Both the position numbers and the translations under genes were made by a program. Below the pieces are notes generated by a model, which did no database searches, had not been told where the DNA came from, and saw nothing but the letters and a program-made list of their open reading frames with translations. Below, piece after piece: positions 44,771 through 53,841 of a stretch of 64,000 nucleotides of DNA (position 1 is the stretch's first letter; each line of letters opens with the position of its first letter). Location: assembly GCF_001975985.1 (NCBI RefSeq), contig NZ_MTQF01000010.1, forward strand, positions 239,062 to 303,061, written 5' to 3'. The stretch is from [Flexibacter] sp. ATCC 35103. Its GTDB lineage: Bacteria > Bacteroidota > Bacteroidia > Flavobacteriales > Flavobacteriaceae.

Positions 44771-47224
44771 TTATTTAAGGACTTTTGCATTTTTAGCATT
44801 TTGATCAGTCAAAGCCAAAGCAAGAACTTCGCTCATTTCTTTCACATAATGAAAAGTCAAACCTTCTAAATATTCAGCTTTGATTTCATCAATATCACTT
44901 TTATTTTCATGACATAAAATAATCTCTTTAATATTGGCTCTTTTTGCTGCTAAGATTTTTTCTTTTATACCTCCAACTGGTAAAACTTTTCCACGAAGTG
45001 TAATTTCACCTGTCATAGCCAGGCTTTTCTTAACTTTCTTTTGAGTTAATAAAGAAACTAATGAGGTCAGCATTGCAATACCGGCACTTGGCCCGTCTTT
45101 TGGCGTTGCTCCTTCAGGAACGTGTAAATGAATGTTATATTTTTGAAATAACTCGACACTAAGTCCTAACTTTTTAGCATTTGCCTTAATGTATTCTAAA
45201 GCAATTGTAGCTGATTCCTTCATTACATTACCTAAATTTCCAGTAATGGTCAACGAACCTTTTCCTTCAGATATTAAGGATTCAATAAATAATATATCAC
45301 CACCAACACTTGTCCAGGCTAAACCTGTAACAACCCCTGCAACATCATTATTTTCATATTTATCGCGTTCTAATCTTGGTACACCTAAAACTTTGACAAT
45401 ATCTTCGTCAGTTACTTTTTTGTTATACTCCTCTTCCATCGCAACTGATTTTGCAGCGTTACGAATTACCTGAGCAATTTTAGTTTCTAAATTACGAACA
45501 CCGGATTCTCGTGTATATCCTTCTACGATTTTCTCTAATTGTTTTTTACCAATTGTCAAATCTTTGGCTGTTAAACCATGCGCTTCTAATTGTTTTGGAA
45601 AAAGATGTCTTTTTGCAATTTCTACTTTTTCTTCAATCGTATATCCTGACATTTTAATCACTTCCATTCTGTCACGCAAAGCTGGCTGGATTGTAGACAT
45701 ATTATTAGATGTAGCAATAAACATCACTTTAGACAAATCATATCCCATCTCGAGGAAATTATCATAAAAAGCATTGTTTTGCTCCGGATCTAAAACTTCT
45801 AATAACGCAGAAGACGGATCTCCGCTATTTCCGCTTGAAAGTTTATCAATTTCATCCAGAATAAAAACTGGATTTGATGTTCCGGCTTTCTTTAAACTCT
45901 GGATAATTCTTCCCGGCATTGCACCAATATATGTTTTTCTATGTCCGCGAATCTCTGCTTCGTCGCGTAAACCACCTAGCGAAATACGCACGTATTCACG
46001 ACCTAAAGCTTCAGCAACTGAGCGTCCAATTGATGTTTTACCAACTCCCGGAGGTCCTGTCAAACATATAATTGGTGATTTCATATCGTTACGAAGTTTT
46101 AAAACAGCCAAGTGTTCAATCATTCTTTTCTTAACTTCTTCAAGTCCAAAATGATCTTTATCTAATATTTTCTGAGCGTGTTTTAAATCGAATTTATCTT
46201 TTGAATATTCGCCCCATGGCAATTCTAAAAACAATTCTAAATAGTTACGCTGAATTCCAAAATCAGGTGATTGGGGGTTCATTCTGCGCATTTTAGACAA
46301 TTCTTTTTCGAAATGTTTTTGCGTTTTTTCGTCCCATTTTTTGGTTTTCGCTTTCAGCCCCATTTCGTCCATTTCTTCCTCTTGCGAAACGCCTCCCAAT
46401 TCTTCCTGAATGGTTTTCATTTGCTGGTGAAGAAAATACTCGCGTTGTTGCTGGTCTAAATCAAAACGAACTTTTGACTGAATGTCATTTTTTAATTCTA
46501 ATTTTTGCAGCTCAACGTTCATATAACGTAAGGTTTCAAGAGCTCTTTCCTTTAATCCGTTTATAGATAAAAGACCTTGTTTCTCTTTTACCGATAAATT
46601 CATATTAGAAGAAACAAAATTGATCAAAAACGATTGACTTTCAATATTTTTAATCGCAAAAGTAGCCTCTGAAGGAATATTTGGACTTTCTTTAATAATC
46701 TGAATAGCCAATTCTTTTACAGAATCTAAAATAGCTGTAAATTCTGTATCATTTTCTTCCGGACGTTCTTCTGAAACTTCTTTAATCGTTGCCGTAATAT
46801 AAGGTTCTTCTGAAACGACTTCGTCTATTTCGAAACGTTTTTTTCCCTGTAAAATAACGGTAACGTTTCCGTCAGGCATTTTTAAAACACGTAGAATTCT
46901 TGCAACCGTTCCTATTTTATGAATATCATCTTTTGATGGATCTTCGTCTTCTTCATTAATTTGAGAAACTACTCCAATGATTTTTCCGCCGGCATTAGCG
47001 TCGTTTATTAATTTAATCGATTTATCTCTTCCTGCAGAAATTGGAATAACTACTCCGGGAAATAAAACCGTATTGCGTAAAGGTAAAATTGGTAACGAAA
47101 GCGGAAGCTCTTCATTGTTCATTTCCTCTTCGTCTTCTGGAGTTAATAATGGAATCAATTCTGCTTCTGAATCAAATTCTTGAAGTGACAGATTGTCAAT
47201 TGTGAGTATTTTATGGTTTGACAT
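44771..47224 (-). CDS. lon: ATP-dependent protease Lon
   Basis: 817 residues. The N-terminal LON domain (LPLRNTVLFPGVVIPI) is followed by coiled helices, an AAA+ domain with Walker A GPPGVGKTS and Walker B VFILDEID, and the Ser-Lys peptidase domain (PKDGPSAG with the catalytic Ser, GKVLPVGGIKEK with the Lys). Full length and intact. Cytoplasmic quality-control protease. Divergent space follows toward the lipoprotein gene. Confidence 0.97.
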   Translation of the reverse strand: MSNHKILTIDNLSLQEFDSEAELIPLLTPEDEEEMNNEELPLSLPILPLRNTVLFPGVVIPISAGRDKSIKLINDANAGGKIIGVVSQINEEDEDPSKDDIHKIGTVARILRVLKMPDGNVTVILQGKKRFEIDEVVSEEPYITATIKEVSEERPEENDTEFTAILDSVKELAIQIIKESPNIPSEATFAIKNIESQSFLINFVSSNMNLSVKEKQGLLSINGLKERALETLRYMNVELQKLELKNDIQSKVRFDLDQQQREYFLHQQMKTIQEELGGVSQEEEMDEMGLKAKTKKWDEKTQKHFEKELSKMRRMNPQSPDFGIQRNYLELFLELPWGEYSKDKFDLKHAQKILDKDHFGLEEVKKRMIEHLAVLKLRNDMKSPIICLTGPPGVGKTSIGRSVAEALGREYVRISLGGLRDEAEIRGHRKTYIGAMPGRIIQSLKKAGTSNPVFILDEIDKLSSGNSGDPSSALLEVLDPEQNNAFYDNFLEMGYDLSKVMFIATSNNMSTIQPALRDRMEVIKMSGYTIEEKVEIAKRHLFPKQLEAHGLTAKDLTIGKKQLEKIVEGYTRESGVRNLETKIAQVIRNAAKSVAMEEEYNKKVTDEDIVKVLGVPRLERDKYENNDVAGVVTGLAWTSVGGDILFIESLISEGKGSLTITGNLGNVMKESATIALEYIKANAKKLGLSVELFQKYNIHLHVPEGATPKDGPSAGIAMLTSLVSLLTQKKVKKSLAMTGEITLRGKVLPVGGIKEKILAAKRANIKEIILCHENKSDIDEIKAEYLEGLTFHYVKEMSEVLALALTDQNAKNAKVLK

Positions 47225-47437
47225 AATAGTATATAAGTCGTTTTGTCATTAATTTTTTAATCCTAAATGCAAATTTACCCAAACGCTCTGTAGTTTTTAG
47301 TACAAATTCATTAAGTGTTTGGTTTACATGATAGGCCGTAAAAATAGACAATCATTATGCCAAAACCAAAAAAGAAAGTTTTCAAATGTTACTTTTGGTA
47401 TTTTAAATTATCAAACAACATTAATTATAAAGAATAA

Positions 47438-47467
47438 GAAAACCCGAAATCACTTTCGGATTTTCTT
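47438..47467 (-). terminator. Terminator of the lipoprotein gene
   Basis: AAAACCCGAAA and TTTCGGATTTT pair with small mismatch over a short loop. It lies 15 bases from the stop at 47482. Confidence 0.65.
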
Positions 47468-47481
47468 TGATCAATTATTTT

Positions 47482-48240
47482 TTACTTTTTAACATCATAC
47501 GTTTTTAAGGAACTTACAATTCCATTGGCTGTAAATTTTATAACGCCAACATCTTTTGCTATCCAATATTCAGCATCAGTGGTTGTCGCTAGCTGACCTA
47601 ATATTTTTGCTTCCTGATGGAATTTAAATTTTATAACATCATTATAAGTACTTGTTCCTATAGTAACTGAAGAACCTTTTTCTAAAATAGTTCCTGTATA
47701 ACTTATATTCATGGTTACAGATGGCAAACCTGCAATATTAAAAGAAGTTGTTTGTATAAAGTTCCCTGTCCAGGTTTTATCTATTTCTAAATAGTCTTTA
47801 AAGAAAATAAATTCATAGCCTGACATCTTCCCGGACATGCCTTCTCCATAATCTACCGTTAGCTCATCAATTTTAATAAAATAATCGCCTTTTACTTTTT
47901 TTAACCAAACTGATCCTGTACCTGAAATTCCATCTCCTATTCCGGAAAATTGATTAAATTTATAATAATCACCTTGTTTTGAAATCATTTTCATTGAAAC
48001 TTCAGATCCATTCTCATCTAAAATCCATTGATTTCCAACAGCTGATGGCCAATAATCACTCGTGTTTTCTATTATATTGCCATCCCCGGAACCACCATCA
48101 TTCCCTCCAATACCATCATTACCTCCAATACCGTTATTAATACCATTATAATCCCCACCATCCTCAAAATCTTTCGTGCAAGATGTAAAAGACTGACCTA
48201 GAACAAAAAACAAAAGAAATAAAACATTAATTTTTTTCAT
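47482..48240 (-). CDS. Predicted lipoprotein with Gly/Asp/Asn-rich linker
   Basis: 252 residues from the ATG at 48240. The lipobox-like FTSC (Cys about 20) follows a hydrophobic signal segment. A Gly/Asn/Asp linker with repeats of GIGGNDG (about residues 32-55) precedes a beta-rich domain. An upstream TTG (48261) lies inside a -7 box (TATATTTG at 48259-48266) and is not used as start. Family not recognised. Confidence 0.65.
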   Translation of the reverse strand: MKKINVLFLLFFVLGQSFTSCTKDFEDGGDYNGINNGIGGNDGIGGNDGGSGDGNIIENTSDYWPSAVGNQWILDENGSEVSMKMISKQGDYYKFNQFSGIGDGISGTGSVWLKKVKGDYFIKIDELTVDYGEGMSGKMSGYEFIFFKDYLEIDKTWTGNFIQTTSFNIAGLPSVTMNISYTGTILEKGSSVTIGTSTYNDVIKFKFHQEAKILGQLATTTDAEYWIAKDVGVIKFTANGIVSSLKTYDVKK

Positions 48241-48435
48241 ATTATCAATTTTAATCTGCAAATATAGACTTAATAAATTGAAATAAAAATCTTACATAAA
48301 ATAAAGAGTAATTGATTTTAGAATTTAGCATTGTGCGATTTTTAAAGTTATTGTCAATAAAAAATTAATTATTTTTATAAAAAGTGTAACAAACCAAAAA
48401 AAGCAAAGTCCTTATATAAAACTAGCAACCATTAC

Positions 48436-48990
48436 TTGAGTATCACAAACCAAAATATCGAAGAATTAATCACGCTTTGTAAAGAGAATAACCAAAAGGC
48501 CCAATTCGAAGTTTACAATCGTTACAGTAAAGCAATGTACAATGTGGCGTACCGTATTGTTAAGGATGAACATTTTGCACAAGACGTCATGCAGGAAGGA
48601 TTTCTAAAAGCTTTTATGAAAATTAACGATTACAAACAAGAAGTTGCCTTTGGAGCGTGGCTAAAAAAAATAATCGTCAATTATAGTATTGACTTTTATA
48701 AAAAGAATAACGCTTTTCAGGTCGAAGATTTGAGTAAAACATTATATAAAATAGAAGAAAATGATACTTTTTTTTCTGAAAGCATCGATTTCAACTCCCT
48801 TAAAGTGAAACAAGTTTTAGATACGATTTTAAGTCTAAAAGACAATTATCGTATGGTTTTGACACTATTTTATATAGAAGGTTATGATCAGGAAGAGATT
48901 AGCGAAATTTTGAATATCAGTTATGCCAATTGCAGAACAACATTAAGCAGGGCTAAAGAAAGTTTAAGAAAAAAATTAGAGGAAATATGA
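48436..48990 (+). CDS. RNA polymerase ECF sigma factor
   Basis: 184 residues, TTG start (SITNQNIEELITLCKENNQKAQFEVYNRY). Region 2 (YNVAYRIVKDEHFAQDVMQEGFLKAF) and region 4 with the helix-turn-helix (YDQEEISEILNISYANCRTTLSRAKESLR) are clear. It starts a four-gene operon and overlaps the next gene by 4 bases (ATGA), so it should be held by the membrane protein that follows. Target promoters unknown. Confidence 0.92.
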   Translation: MSITNQNIEELITLCKENNQKAQFEVYNRYSKAMYNVAYRIVKDEHFAQDVMQEGFLKAFMKINDYKQEVAFGAWLKKIIVNYSIDFYKKNNAFQVEDLSKTLYKIEENDTFFSESIDFNSLKVKQVLDTILSLKDNYRMVLTLFYIEGYDQEEISEILNISYANCRTTLSRAKESLRKKLEEI

Positions 48991-49526
48991 AAAAGGAAAA
49001 TGACGATTTAGATCAATTATTTGAAAGATTTGAAAATCAATGGGATGTTAAAGGAATGAATTCTGATCATCAGCTTGATTTCTTAAACAAATTGAATAAA
49101 AAACAGCCGAAGAAAAAAAATTACGCTGTTTGGGCAATTGCGGCTTCTATAGTTGTGTTGTTGGGATTATCAGTGTTTTTTAATACTTATAATGAAAAGC
49201 CTAAGGAATTTAAATTTGCATCTAAAGAAACAAAACGAACTGATTCGATATTCAGTATTTTAATTGACAATGAGCTAGTTAAATTAAAAGAAAAAAGTTC
49301 ACCGGAAAACGAACAAATCATAAATGATGCCTTAAAACAAATGAAAGTTTTTGATGCAGATTATGAAAAAATTCTAAAAGAAGTTCAAAAAAACGGTGAA
49401 AATAAACAAATTATTTATGCTATGATTAGCAACCTTCAAACCCGAATATCTTTTTTACAAACGGTTTTGCAGCGAATTGAAGAAAACGAAAAATTTAAAA
49501 ATACTACTGATGAAAAAACATTATAA
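48987..49526 (+). CDS. Membrane anti-sigma-like protein
   Basis: 179 residues with one transmembrane helix (about 44-64: NYAVWAIAASIVVLLGLSVFF) between an N-terminal cytoplasmic part (DDLDQLFERFENQWDVKG) and a helical periplasmic part. No zinc HxxxCxxC motif is seen, so it differs from ZAS anti-sigma factors. Position after the sigma gene and overlapping reading frames make an anti-sigma role likely, but this is inference. Confidence 0.7.
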   Translation: MKKENDDLDQLFERFENQWDVKGMNSDHQLDFLNKLNKKQPKKKNYAVWAIAASIVVLLGLSVFFNTYNEKPKEFKFASKETKRTDSIFSILIDNELVKLKEKSSPENEQIINDALKQMKVFDADYEKILKEVQKNGENKQIIYAMISNLQTRISFLQTVLQRIEENEKFKNTTDEKTL

Positions 49527-50571
49527 CATAATATTTCTATTTATTTTAATTCCTTTTTTAGGATTTTCGAACGATGACAGTTACATTTCAAAACAAAAAA
49601 ATATTAAAAAAACCTATATCGTTAATTCAAACGCAGGAATTGATATTGATAACAAATACGGAAATATTACCGTAAGTACCTGGGATGAAGATAAAATCGA
49701 TCTGGATATCACCATCAAGGTTTCAGGTGCAAATGAGGATTGGGTAAACGAAAAACTAAACAGTATTGATGTAAATATTACTGCCTTGAAAGCAATGGTT
49801 TCTGCAGTAACTAATATTGCGAGCTCATCGTTGAAAAGCAAAGGAAGCAGCAATAGTTTCGAAATAAACTATGTTATTAAAATTCCAAAAAACGGATCTG
49901 TCAAGCTTAATAACAAGTACGGAAATATAACGACTTTAAATTTAGAGTCTTCTACTGATATTGCTTGTAAATATGGTAAGATTATAATTGGTCACCTAAA
50001 CGGATCGAGTAATCGAATTGATATTGGATACAGTCAAAATTCTACGATTGATTATATTAAAAGCGGAAATATTGAAGCACGTTATTCAAGCATAAAAATA
50101 AACGAATCAGGAAACTTAAATCTTGATGCAAATTATACAAATGTTACTTTACAAGATGGGCAAAATATAAAATACCAGGGAAGTTACGGAACTTTTAAAT
50201 TTCAAAAAATAAACTCGCTCGTGGGTACCGGAAACTACCTGACAGTTTCTATTGCAGAAATTTCGAAAGATTTAAATATTGATGCGACCTATTCTAAAAT
50301 CAATGTAGAATCGCTGAATGAAAAACCAAAAAATGTTAATCTAAACACTGGATATACAAATATTTCATTGGGATATAACATAAATTACTCTTTTGATTTT
50401 GATATAAACACGAGATACGGAAGCATTAAAAATGATAGTTCTTTAGATGTTTTGGTCAGCGAAGTTAAGAGTAACACGAAAAAAATAAGTGGATATAATA
50501 AGAAAAAAGGACAGAATAAAGTAGTAATCAATTCCAGCTATGGAAATGTCGTACTAACTAAAAAACAATAA
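49510..50571 (+). CDS. DUF4097-like putative adhesin, secreted
   Basis: 353 residues from the ATG at 49510, which lies 17 bases inside the end of the preceding gene. An alternative TTG at 49477 is less likely. The signal peptide (1-20) precedes a beta-helix-like region with repeating NKYGNIT, KYGKIII, SYGTFKF patterns typical of DUF4097 (putative adhesin) proteins. Part of the ECF operon. Confidence 0.75.
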   Translation: MKKHYNIIFLFILIPFLGFSNDDSYISKQKNIKKTYIVNSNAGIDIDNKYGNITVSTWDEDKIDLDITIKVSGANEDWVNEKLNSIDVNITALKAMVSAVTNIASSSLKSKGSSNSFEINYVIKIPKNGSVKLNNKYGNITTLNLESSTDIACKYGKIIIGHLNGSSNRIDIGYSQNSTIDYIKSGNIEARYSSIKINESGNLNLDANYTNVTLQDGQNIKYQGSYGTFKFQKINSLVGTGNYLTVSIAEISKDLNIDATYSKINVESLNEKPKNVNLNTGYTNISLGYNINYSFDFDINTRYGSIKNDSSLDVLVSEVKSNTKKISGYNKKKGQNKVVINSSYGNVVLTKKQ

Positions 50572-50608
50572 CACATTAAATCAATCAAAATTTAAATCAA
50601 TCAAAACA

Positions 50609-51337
50609 ATGAAAAATTCAATTAAAACATTCATTTTTAGTGCACTATTATTAAGCTGTATCGCAAATGCACAATCGCCGGATAAAATTAAAGGAAACGG
50701 TAATGTCGTTTCTGAAACAAGAACCACATCAGATTATGACGTAATAAAAGTTTCCGGCTCTTTTGATGTAGATTTAGTTGCAGGCAAAGAAGGTAAAATT
50801 ATAATTAAGGGAGAAGAGAACCTGGTTGCTGCTGTAAAAGTCGAAGTAGAAAATAATATCCTGAAAATTTATGTAGAAAAAGGCAGTAATATCAGACCAA
50901 GTATTGGTAAAAAAATTGAAGTTACAGTTCCGTTTCAAAAAATATCAGAAGTAAATTTATCCGGTTCAGGCAATATCATGTCTAAAGACGTTATTAAAAA
51001 TGATAAATTTTCAGCGAAACTGGCCGGTTCAGGAAACTTTAATTTAGATGTAGATTCTAATTCCTTAGAATTAAATTTAAGCGGTTCCGGTAATATACAT
51101 TTAAAAGGAAACTCTGATAGTTTAACCACAAAACTTGCAGGATCGGGAAATATTGATGCAACAAATTTAAAAACAAAAGTTGCTGATGTAAATGTTTCAG
51201 GGTCTGGAAACAGTCGTGTTAATTGCATCGAAAGCTTAACAGCAAGAATAGCTGGTTCCGGTGATATTAAATATACAGGGAATCCTGAAAAACGTGATGT
51301 AAAGGTTTCAGGATCCGGTAGTATATCAAAAGCATAA
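50609..51337 (+). CDS. Head GIN domain (DUF2807) secreted protein
   Basis: 242 residues with a signal peptide (about 1-21, ending ANAQ). The body has repeated GSGN / LSGSGN motifs (about every 20 residues) that define the DUF2807 right-handed beta-helix. DUF2807 and DUF4097 are often neighbours in ECF operons of Bacteroidetes, and they probably act at the cell envelope. Last gene of the operon. Confidence 0.85.
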   Translation: MKNSIKTFIFSALLLSCIANAQSPDKIKGNGNVVSETRTTSDYDVIKVSGSFDVDLVAGKEGKIIIKGEENLVAAVKVEVENNILKIYVEKGSNIRPSIGKKIEVTVPFQKISEVNLSGSGNIMSKDVIKNDKFSAKLAGSGNFNLDVDSNSLELNLSGSGNIHLKGNSDSLTTKLAGSGNIDATNLKTKVADVNVSGSGNSRVNCIESLTARIAGSGDIKYTGNPEKRDVKVSGSGSISKA

Positions 51338-51431
51338 TTATAATAAAATAATTAGTTAGAATAAAAACTCTAAAAATTAAGATCATCAATCAAATAAGTT
51401 TGTCATATTCGCGACAAATTAAATCCCCGAG

Positions 51432-51463
51432 AAGGCACTTTATTAATTTAAAGTGCCTTTTTT
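51432..51463. terminator. Bidirectional terminator overlapping a coding end
   Basis: AAGGCACTTTA and TAAAGTGCCTT pair over a short loop with T runs. It ends the ECF operon (plus) and the UMF1-type gene (minus). The last codons of that gene (KKAL and stop) are part of the stem. Confidence 0.9.
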
Positions 51464-52767
51464 GGTACTCTTCTTAAAAGTATAATTGCTGTTACAAAGA
51501 AGATTCCTAAAATTACAATTGCTGAACGTGAACTGCCAGTAATCTGATCGATAATACCGTAAACACACATTCCTATTACAATTCCTATTTTTTCAGCGAC
51601 ATCATAAAAACTAAAGAATGAAGCTGTATCTTCTGTTTCAGGTAATAATTTTGAATATGTAGAACGTGACAATGCCTGAATTCCTCCCATTACAAATCCT
51701 GCGATAGTGGCTGCAATGTAAAAATGAATTGGTAAATAAATAAAGTAAACAATTGCGCAAAATACTACCCATATACCGTTAATTACAATCAAAGTTGGGA
51801 TATTTCCAAATTTTGCAGATGCTCTTGAAGTTATTACGGCACCAGCAACAGCTATTAATTGTATCAGTAAAATAGAAACAATCAACCCAATAGTACCTTC
51901 TTCCTTACTTGCCCATTGAATTTCCTGAGCTCCAAAATATGTAGCAACAAGTAATACGGTTTGTACTGCCATACTTGAAACAAAAAAACCTCCTAAATAA
52001 CGTTTTAATGGAATGTTTTCCTGCAATAAAGCCCAAACTTTCTTCAATTCATTGAACCCATTAAATATAACAGATTTTGTTAGCTTTTCACCTGTCTCTT
52101 TTCTTCCTTTTGGTAAATAGTAATAGGTATACTGGCTAAATAATATCCACCAGGCTCCTACCATCACAAATGAATATCGCATTGCTTTCATTGCTGCTTC
52201 GCTATCTGTACCTGCAATTCCAAAAAGTTTTGGTTTCATAATCATCGCTAAATTGATGACCAATAAAATTACACTTCCTATATATCCTAATGAATATCCT
52301 TTGGCACTTATTTTATCCTGTTGCTCTTCAAATGCAATATCCGGTAAATAAGAATTATAGAAAACTAAACTTCCCCAATATCCTAATAAACCAAAAAAAT
52401 AAAACATCAAGCCAATATAAATATTATCAAGATCAAACCAATACAACCCCATACAGGACAAAGCTCCCATATAACAGAAAAATTTCATGAATGATTTTTT
52501 ATTTCCAACATAATCAGCAATCCCTGATAAAAATGGAGATATAAAAGATACAACCAGAAATGCTATAGCCGTAATAAAACTAATTAAAGCAGAATTTTTT
52601 AAATGCATTCCAAAAACATCAATGTAGTGATCACGCTCTGAAAATAAAGCTTCATAAAAAATCGGAAATACTGCCGATGCAATAGTAAGTGTATAAACTG
52701 AATTTGCCCAATCATAAAATGCCCAGGCATTTAGTAATTTTTTATCTCCTTTTTGTAAATCTTTCAT
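51448..52767 (-). CDS. MFS transporter of the UMF1 / Atg22-like family
   Basis: 439 residues with about 12 helices. The motif AWAFYDWANSVYTLTIASAVFPIFYEAL at the N-terminus and LLGYWGSLVFYNSYLPDI are typical of the UMF1 family. The substrate is unknown. The 3' end lies inside the terminator shared with the DUF2807 gene, so the coding sequence and the stem are one. Confidence 0.85.
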   Translation of the reverse strand: MKDLQKGDKKLLNAWAFYDWANSVYTLTIASAVFPIFYEALFSERDHYIDVFGMHLKNSALISFITAIAFLVVSFISPFLSGIADYVGNKKSFMKFFCYMGALSCMGLYWFDLDNIYIGLMFYFFGLLGYWGSLVFYNSYLPDIAFEEQQDKISAKGYSLGYIGSVILLVINLAMIMKPKLFGIAGTDSEAAMKAMRYSFVMVGAWWILFSQYTYYYLPKGRKETGEKLTKSVIFNGFNELKKVWALLQENIPLKRYLGGFFVSSMAVQTVLLVATYFGAQEIQWASKEEGTIGLIVSILLIQLIAVAGAVITSRASAKFGNIPTLIVINGIWVVFCAIVYFIYLPIHFYIAATIAGFVMGGIQALSRSTYSKLLPETEDTASFFSFYDVAEKIGIVIGMCVYGIIDQITGSSRSAIVILGIFFVTAIILLRRVPKKAL

Positions 52768-52880
52768 AGAAATGTTTTTGTTAACAGGCTACGAATTTAT
52801 CTATTTTTTATCATAATCAAATACAAATTTGACAAATCGTATATTAATAAATTATAAACTTTTAAAATAGTGTTTTCATA

Positions 52881-52913
52881 AAAAAAGCCATTCACCGCAG
52901 TGAATAGCTTTTA
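52881..52913 (-). terminator. Terminator of the M48 gene
   Basis: AAAAGCCATTCAC and GTGAATAGCTTTT pair across CGCA. It lies 31 bases past the stop at 52944. Confidence 0.75.
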
Positions 52914-52943
52914 ATTTACCTTGAACTCAAAGGAAAAATATTT

Positions 52944-53756
52944 TTAGCGAATAACACCAACCTTTAGTGCCATTGCTTTTGCTTCTGGAATTAATGATTT
53001 AATATTGGCAATCCTTGTAGCATCTGATGGGTGCGTACTCATAAATTCTGGTGTGCCTGCTCCTCCGGATTTAGCCGACATTCTAGTCCAGAATGCAACA
53101 GCATCATCAGGATTATAGCCTGCGATTGCCATAAGTGTTAATCCTATTTTATCGGCTTCTGTTTCATTACTTCTGCTAAATGGCAACATTACTCCTACTT
53201 CAGAACCTAATCCGTAAGCCTGAGCAAAAATTTGCTGAGTTGATTCAGATTTTCCACTTGTAGCTGCTCCTAAAGCCGCTCCACCAATTTGTTGTAATTG
53301 TGCTGCACTCATTCTTTGTGCACCGTGATTAGCTAATGCGTGAGAAACTTCATGCCCCATCACAGTAGCTAAACCTGCATCGTCCTGAGTTATTGGTAAA
53401 ATCCCGGAATAAACCACGATTTTTCCCCCTGGCATACACCATGCATTTACTTCCTTATTTTCGACTAGTTTATATTCCCATCTGTAATCACTTAAATATT
53501 GAGATTGCCCAAGATAAGTTAAATATTTTTCGGCAGCAGCTTTAATTCGCGATCCTACAGTTTCTACTCTTTTAGCATCTGCAGTACCTGTAATAACCTT
53601 ATTTTCTGCTATGAAAGCATTATATTGTTGAAAAGACGAAGGAAATAATTCGCTGTTCGAAACAAAGTTCAAATTTTTCTTTCCTGTAACAGGATTTGTT
53701 GCACAACCAACCATTAAAATAGCTGTGAAAACCCCTAAGAATAAATGTTTTTTCAT
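52944..53756 (-). CDS. M48 family metallopeptidase, lipoprotein
   Basis: 270 residues. Lipobox VGC (Cys18) after a signal peptide, then the zinc motif HEVSH (about 135-139) and third ligand Glu in NETEADKIGL, followed by the M48 pattern STHPSDATRI. It is the LoiP/BepA-like outer-membrane-associated peptidase type, likely involved in outer-membrane protein quality control. A -7 box (TATTTTTG) lies upstream on the minus strand (53779-53786). Confidence 0.9.
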   Translation of the reverse strand: MKKHLFLGVFTAILMVGCATNPVTGKKNLNFVSNSELFPSSFQQYNAFIAENKVITGTADAKRVETVGSRIKAAAEKYLTYLGQSQYLSDYRWEYKLVENKEVNAWCMPGGKIVVYSGILPITQDDAGLATVMGHEVSHALANHGAQRMSAAQLQQIGGAALGAATSGKSESTQQIFAQAYGLGSEVGVMLPFSRSNETEADKIGLTLMAIAGYNPDDAVAFWTRMSAKSGGAGTPEFMSTHPSDATRIANIKSLIPEAKAMALKVGVIR

Positions 53757-53841
53757 GATTTTTATTTTTTAACACACACAAAAATACAATTATAATTATT
53801 TTATGTTTTATATAATTCTTTAAAAAATTATCAGAATTTAC

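Noticed and set aside
47357..47437. 26-codon plus-strand frame MPKPKKKVF...
   Set aside because: Short, no clear ribosome-binding site or promoter box, and it runs up to a terminator region; not enough support.
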